In this document: positions 60,433-64,000 of the stretch, piece by piece
How positions within the stretch are numbered: position 1 is the stretch's first letter
Layout: the number at the start of each line of letters is the position of its first letter
NCBI GenBank assembly: GCA_964438515.1
Contig: CAYTLK010000001.1
Location: forward strand, 1-64,000
Direction of reading: 5' to 3'
Length of the DNA stretch: 64,000 bases
From: RGIG3701 sp964438515
GTDB lineage: Bacteria > Planctomycetota > Planctomycetia > Pirellulales > Thermoguttaceae
Position numbers and translations under genes: made by a program
The notes under the pieces: model-generated
Told to the model about the DNA's origin: nothing
Databases searched by the model: none
What the model saw: only the letters and a program-made list of their open reading frames with translations

Positions 60433-61560
60433 TTAAGATTTCACGCTTCGAGAAGAATCTGTCTGTCCTTCATTCTGCTTCTGCAACGGAGAGTAAAAGA
60501 GTTTTTGGAGTAATTTTCTTCCATTTTCGAATAAGAATGCAGGTCGAAAACTGTTTTTCATTCCCGTCCATAAATCATACATAATGTTTCCGACCGGCTG
60601 AGGACGACGGAAGTAACGGAACGTCACGAGTTCGAGAAAGAATAAAGGGAAAAACAATAGGAAACAACGCTGAATCCGACTGCGATTCGGATAGTGACGA
60701 TCGTTAAAGTCCAGCATTTTCAGAAGACGGCGCTTGTTCGGATTGTCGGGGATTTTTGGAAGACGTTCCCGAATCTGAGACGCGATTTTTTGAGCGCTCC
60801 AGTAAAAACCTACGCTCGTTGCTGGACGATGAAACGGGGTTTTGTCGTGGAACGCCAGCGTCTCCTCGAGCGTTTTCTGTTGATGAATCGAAACATTTTT
60901 CTCGTGCATTCGGCAAAAAATCAGCGGTTCATCTCGTAAATAGACGTATTTTGGAAGCGCTGCGGACAAGTAATAAATCCAGCTGTCGTGCGTCATCTGC
61001 GGCGGAAGCGGAAGTAAAACGGAGAGAAAATCTCGTCGAAACGCCATACAGCACCCCGCCATCAGCCGATTTTCACGAACATGCGGCGCAACATACGATG
61101 GTTCGCAGTACTGAATCCACGTAGAGGCAAAAATCCAGCGCGGAACGCCGAGACGTGTACCGTGGGCGTCGATCATTTCACCTTCGCCGAAAACGACGTT
61201 TAAATCCGGGTCTTTTTCAAATTCCCGAACCATTTTTTCGATTTTTTGAGGACGCCAGACATCGTCTTGGTCGCAGAAAAAAATCACATCGTGCGTACAC
61301 AAACGCATTGTTTGTTCAAAATTTGCAATAAATCCAAGATTTTCAGGGTTTTGTACGATCCGGACGGAAAACGGGACGGAAGACGCCCATTGTTTGAGGA
61401 TGGAAACGGTTTGGTCGCTCGAAACATCGTCGCAAACGAAGACTTCATCAGGAAGCCGAGTTTGTGCAGCGAGACTGTCGAGTTGTTCCTGAAGGAACTT
61501 TTCACCATTGCAGGTGCATAGCGCGACCGATACCGAGAGCGATGATGTGGTAGTTTTCAT
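60433..61560 (-). CDS. Family 2 glycosyltransferase with an unusual leader
   Basis: A 375-residue GT2 protein. The first strand is SVSVALCTCNGEKFLQEQLDSL, with CDDVSSDQT (nucleotide site) near residue 43 and FFCDQDDVW (the DxD-type metal site, about residues 94-102). No membrane helix is obvious. It resembles rhamnosyl- and related transferases acting on O-antigen repeat units. The ATG at 61560 has GGAG six bases upstream. The start codon lies inside repeat R1 of a long leader (see the leader entry). It is about 48 kb from the main polysaccharide cluster. Confidence 0.88.
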   Translation of the reverse strand: MKTTTSSLSVSVALCTCNGEKFLQEQLDSLAAQTRLPDEVFVCDDVSSDQTVSILKQWASSVPFSVRIVQNPENLGFIANFEQTMRLCTHDVIFFCDQDDVWRPQKIEKMVREFEKDPDLNVVFGEGEMIDAHGTRLGVPRWIFASTWIQYCEPSYVAPHVRENRLMAGCCMAFRRDFLSVLLPLPPQMTHDSWIYYLSAALPKYVYLRDEPLIFCRMHEKNVSIHQQKTLEETLAFHDKTPFHRPATSVGFYWSAQKIASQIRERLPKIPDNPNKRRLLKMLDFNDRHYPNRSRIQRCFLLFFPLFFLELVTFRYFRRPQPVGNIMYDLWTGMKNSFRPAFLFENGRKLLQKLFYSPLQKQNEGQTDSSRSVKS

Positions 61561-61806
61561 GCGGTTCTCCGGAAGGGAAGTGGATGTGACATCCCTCCTA
61601 GAATCGCATTACGTTAAAAAATTAATGAAAAAAAGGGAGAAACGTCCCGTACCCGCATGAAGGCCTACCACAGCCCGAAACACCGCCATACAAAACACTT
61701 CTCCCATGTACTGGGGGCAGCAATGACGGTTCTAGAATGTTTAAAACATGTTCTCTATGAAAAACGTGCTTCACTTACATGATTTTTTGTGGTAGTTTTC
61801 ATGCGG
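61546..61806 (-). promoter_or_regulatory. Leader of the GT2 gene with three related repeats and a terminator-like hairpin
   Basis: On the minus strand, in order: R3 CCGCATGAAAACTACCACA (61788-61806), R2 in reverse orientation TGTGGTAGGCCTTCATGCGG (61653-61672), and R1 CCGCATGAAAACTACCACA (61546-61564), which contains the GT2 start codon. R2 can pair with R3 or with R1 (9 + 7 bp around a small internal loop). R2 lies in the loop of a hairpin formed by GGGAGAA and TTCTCCC followed by seven T (61628-61705). R3 also opens a 15-codon reading frame. Confidence 0.6.
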
Positions 61807-61839
61807 AAAGTGAGTGAGCAAACAAGGCTCTATATTTGT

Positions 61840-61868
61840 ATTATAGCAGAAGGGAAAGGGTTCGTCAA
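61840..61868 (-). promoter_or_regulatory. Strong sigma-70-type promoter for the GT2 leader
   Basis: TTGACG (61863-61868) and TATAAT (61840-61845) are exactly 17 bp apart on the minus strand. Transcription from here yields a leader of about 270 nt before the GT2 start codon. Confidence 0.8.
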
Positions 61869-61920
61869 GAGGACCGTCAAGATTTTTTGGAAAAGATTGC
61901 TTTTTATTTTGACGAGTATA

Positions 61921-61955
61921 GAAAAAACTAGGGGCGTCTGTGAACCGTCCGCCCC
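61921..61955 (-). terminator. Intrinsic terminator after the C_GCAxxG_C_C gene
   Basis: GGGGCG (61931-61936) pairs with CGCCCC (61950-61955); six T follow on the minus strand. It lies about 35 bp after the stop and just before the GT2 promoter. Confidence 0.75.
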
Positions 61956-61988
61956 AAAAGTGGAATTCTCAAACAGAAACGAATTTCA

Positions 61989-62687
61989 TCACGTTTCTTC
62001 TTCGTCGCTGCTCGCATTTTCTGCGAAATATTCGTTCAGTATTTCGATCGTTTTGCCCATAATCGATCCCGTCAGACGCATGCAGCGTTCCTGACGCAGC
62101 TGTTTGTGTTCCTGCGACTCGTCGACCGCAAGCCACGTCCCCTTGCTGTCGGCACACATGAGCGACGGGGAAATCGTTTTGACGAAATTCGGATTTTTAT
62201 CCTCTGCCGGCACAAACGTCGGAAGTGCCGTCGATTTGTAAAAATCTGAAAGTTTTACGATTAATGCACATAAATCTGCATAGTCCGGTACGAACATTCC
62301 CATGAAGAGGCTTGCGCCGTTGATGGTTCCGCACAGAAGCTCCATCGCGCCGCAACCCGTCTTTCCGCTGCGCAGAGCAAGGAAGGGGAACGCATTTACA
62401 GAGGCTTCCATTTCCGGATTTGCTTCCGCATACGCCTTCATTCCGCCTTTGAACGCGCCGTACATGCAGCCCCACGGATGGTACGACTCGTACGCATACT
62501 GCGCCGCTTTTTCCGGGTCCATCGGAACGTATTTCCAAGGTTCTTCCCGCTCGGGACGAGGACGACGCTCACGTTTCGGAGCCGCTTCCGCCTCTGAAAG
62601 AGTCAAACCCGCAAAGGCCGCACCAATTCCGCCGGCGATTGCAGCACGGCGAGTCAGTTTTGAGGAACTTTTCTGTTCATTATTCAT
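61989..62687 (-). CDS. Tat-exported C_GCAxxG_C_C-family (split-Soret-like) protein
   Basis: A 232-residue protein starting at the ATG at 62687, after AAAGGAA. A twin-arginine signal (SKLTRRAAIAGGIGAAFAGL) is followed by a basic Arg/Pro-rich linker. The body contains YHPWGCMYGAFKGG and KTGCGAMELLCGTINGAS, the cysteine pattern of the C_GCAxxG_C_C family, which binds redox cofactors in related split-Soret cytochrome-type proteins. A CMR-type cysteine lies near the C terminus. A periplasmic redox role is likely; partners are not evident. Confidence 0.8.
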   Translation of the reverse strand: MNNEQKSSSKLTRRAAIAGGIGAAFAGLTLSEAEAAPKRERRPRPEREEPWKYVPMDPEKAAQYAYESYHPWGCMYGAFKGGMKAYAEANPEMEASVNAFPFLALRSGKTGCGAMELLCGTINGASLFMGMFVPDYADLCALIVKLSDFYKSTALPTFVPAEDKNPNFVKTISPSLMCADSKGTWLAVDESQEHKQLRQERCMRLTGSIMGKTIEILNEYFAENASSDEEET

Positions 62688-62777
62688 AATTTTTCCTTTC
62701 GTGAGACTGAATACCATAATCGTTTACGATGACGGCAGTTCAAACGTTTATATTATCGGAAATTTTGTAAGAAATCC

Positions 62778-63665
62778 CTATCGTATGAGGCCGATTTTTT
62801 GAAGTTTTTCGCGGCACTCATCCCGTTCACGACACCGAGTCAGTTCCGCCCACATCGGATCCTGACACTTGAGGAACGTTTCTTCCGAAGCCGGAATTTC
62901 TCCATACTGCGCCAGACGCTGAATCACTTTCTGTTCGAGATTCGAAAGCGTTACAGAATTCAAACCGTAGTCGCAAAACGCCTCCCAGGACAGCGGAAAA
63001 AGCGGCTTAATGATTTGCTCGCCGATAATCGTTGCGTACTCGCGGATTTCCAGCTGCGCATGCGCCTCCATCCGAAGAACGAGGAAGTGCAGCAGGTTGT
63101 GCAGGTCGCATTTCCAGTACGCCTCGGTATAAGTCGAAAGCGGAAGGTCCTTGCGGGCCTGTTCGCGCGCGATTCCTTGTTCGAGCCGACGTTCGTAATT
63201 TTCACGTGCCGAGTTCTGAAATTCGAGTTCTGCCGCAGTGAGTTTGGCACCCTCAGCCGAATCAAGAAAACCGCAGCTTCCCTGACGATTGGAAGTCGCC
63301 TGAATCCGCCACTCGTCCGGTTCCGTCGTCTGCATACTGTCGATCGCAATTGAATATCGTGTCGAGTATTCATTTACGGAGGCGGTTCGATGACGAATCC
63401 ACTGGCGCCAGCAGTCCATCGGGACGCGGACCATCAGTTTCACTTCCGCCATTTCGAACGGGGTGGTGTGCTGATGACGCAGTAAATATCGAATCAGCGT
63501 TCGATCGTCGGAAACCTTTCGGGTTCCGTCTCCGTAGCTCGTTCGGGCGGCCTGGACGATGGCGCTGTCGTCGCCCATGCAGTCTACCAGACACACAAAA
63601 CCGTCATTTAAAACGGGAAACTTCTTCCAGCGCAGCGCTTCGAGCGCCTCTGTATTTACCGACAT
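62778..63665 (-). CDS. thyX: Flavin-dependent thymidylate synthase
   Basis: A 295-residue ThyX making dTMP from dUMP with FAD and methylenetetrahydrofolate. The diagnostic motif RHRTASVNEYSTRYS (RHRxxSxNExSxRY) is at about residues 92-106. LRHQHTTPFEMAEVKLMVRVP precedes it and QARKDLPLSTYTEAYW follows. No thyA is in the window. It is transcribed from the same strand as the flanking genes, with 90 bp to the C_GCAxxG_C_C gene. Confidence 0.96.
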   Translation of the reverse strand: MSVNTEALEALRWKKFPVLNDGFVCLVDCMGDDSAIVQAARTSYGDGTRKVSDDRTLIRYLLRHQHTTPFEMAEVKLMVRVPMDCWRQWIRHRTASVNEYSTRYSIAIDSMQTTEPDEWRIQATSNRQGSCGFLDSAEGAKLTAAELEFQNSARENYERRLEQGIAREQARKDLPLSTYTEAYWKCDLHNLLHFLVLRMEAHAQLEIREYATIIGEQIIKPLFPLSWEAFCDYGLNSVTLSNLEQKVIQRLAQYGEIPASEETFLKCQDPMWAELTRCRERDECREKLQKIGLIR

Positions 63666-63717
63666 TTCGGGGACTCCTGCAGGTCAGGGGTTTGCGGGAT
63701 GAAAGGAATTTTTGGTT

Positions 63718-64000
63718 TTATTCCTTAATGAACTCTTCGATCAAATCGAACGCGCGTTCCAGTTCTTCCATACTGTTCGCGAACGAAAGACGTGCGTAAC
63801 CCGGCGCGCCGAACGCAGAACCCATCACGGTCGCAACCCCCTTCTTTTCGAGGAGTTCCAAGCACCAATCCGTATCCGTCTCGACCATTTTCTCTCCATA
63901 CATACGTCCCAAGTGCGCCGAAATGTTCACAAAAGCATAAAATGCGCCCCCCATGCACGAGCAGGAGAGTCCGTCGATCGATGCAATTCGTTTCGTACAA
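63718..64000 (-). CDS. C-terminal part of a class I/II aminotransferase (runs off the window)
   Basis: Ninety-three codons at the right edge, cut by the window. The visible sequence includes GGAFYAFVNIS, a KGVATVMGSAFG loop and YARLSFANSMEELERAFDLI, which match the C-terminal domain of aspartate/alanine-type aminotransferases (the arginine that binds the alpha-carboxylate sits in YARLSFA). The remainder lies beyond 64000. It ends 53 bp before thyX. Confidence 0.85.
   Translation of the reverse strand, partial: CTKRIASIDGLSCSCMGGAFYAFVNISAHLGRMYGEKMVETDTDWCLELLEKKGVATVMGSAFGAPGYARLSFANSMEELERAFDLIEEFIKE

Noticed and set aside
61546..61806. The 19-bp direct repeats as a target-site duplication of an insertion sequence
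   Set aside because: The enclosed 223 bp carries no transposase, and an inverted third copy lies inside; a regulatory leader fits better, although a MITE-type insertion is not excluded.

Overview
The window reads as one scaffold piece of a Gram-negative, LPS-making bacterium, most likely a planctomycete and perhaps from a host-associated metagenome. This taxonomic call is an inference. It rests on a hydrazine-synthase-alpha-like dihaem protein fused to a sulfatase-modifying-factor domain, a histidine phosphatase with RPG in place of RHG, Tat-exported sugar-acting proteins, HEAT-repeat and otherwise unrecognised exported proteins, the futalosine menaquinone route (mqnD), and thyX. A run of exactly 100 N inside dnaG (33410-33509) shows the sequence is an assembled scaffold.

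Layout. (1) 77-13162, all on the minus strand: a surface-polysaccharide cluster. It holds rfbF-rfbG-rfbH for CDP-3,6-dideoxyhexoses, a TPP-dependent acetolactate-synthase-like enzyme, a DRE-TIM aldolase, a HAD phosphatase, an SDR epimerase/reductase, an FkbM methyltransferase, a GT2 glycosyltransferase, a Wzx-like flippase and a GT39-like membrane protein. Together these suggest a branched or decorated CDP-dideoxy sugar on an O-antigen or exopolysaccharide. (2) 13336-20338, minus strand: the HzsA-like/SUMF1 protein, a GNAT acetyltransferase, a yeast-type cytosine deaminase, a Tat-exported GH20-like TIM barrel and an EF-hand lipoprotein. (3) 20769-23173, plus strand: rpe, the degenerate histidine phosphatase and an Mrp ATPase. 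(4) 23278-28839, minus strand: a bile-acid:Na+ symporter-like transporter, parB, parA, a DUF1015 protein and mqnD. (5) 29085-35976, plus strand: ispD, a HEAT-repeat protein, dnaG and rpoD. Seven exact copies of the parS core TTTCACGTGAAA, plus degenerate ones, lie between 23.2 and 40.6 kb. Four of the exact copies are packed into about 95 bp upstream of dnaG, next to an AT-rich stretch with DnaA-box-like 9-mers, so this is a candidate centromere and possible origin region. (6) 36120-46398, minus strand: two identical tRNA-Arg(ACG) genes, a lipase-like hydrolase, gpmI, a hotdog thioesterase, a condensation-type acyltransferase, an MMPL/RND exporter and a CPBP protease. (7) 46665-50083, plus strand: a YqhD-type alcohol dehydrogenase and an unknown exported protein. 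(8) 50201-54378, minus strand: kdsC with a very large LptC/OstA-like protein, which is LPS synthesis and export context. (9) 54744-60346, plus strand: a tandem pair of small exported paralogs, a GH29-like protein, an exported sugar isomerase/epimerase-like protein, an orphan D12 adenine methylase and serC. (10) 60433-64000, minus strand: a GT2 glycosyltransferase with an unusual repeat-containing leader, a Tat-exported C_GCAxxG_C_C protein, thyX and the 3' part of an aminotransferase.

The least conventional signals are non-coding: the parS cluster, a dispersed inverted-repeat element with two clear copies and one possible partial copy, each just upstream of a gene, and a three-repeat leader that could switch start-codon accessibility of the GT2 gene at 60433-61560. 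The main biochemical hypothesis is a yersiniose-like branched CDP-dideoxy sugar pathway in the first 11 kb.
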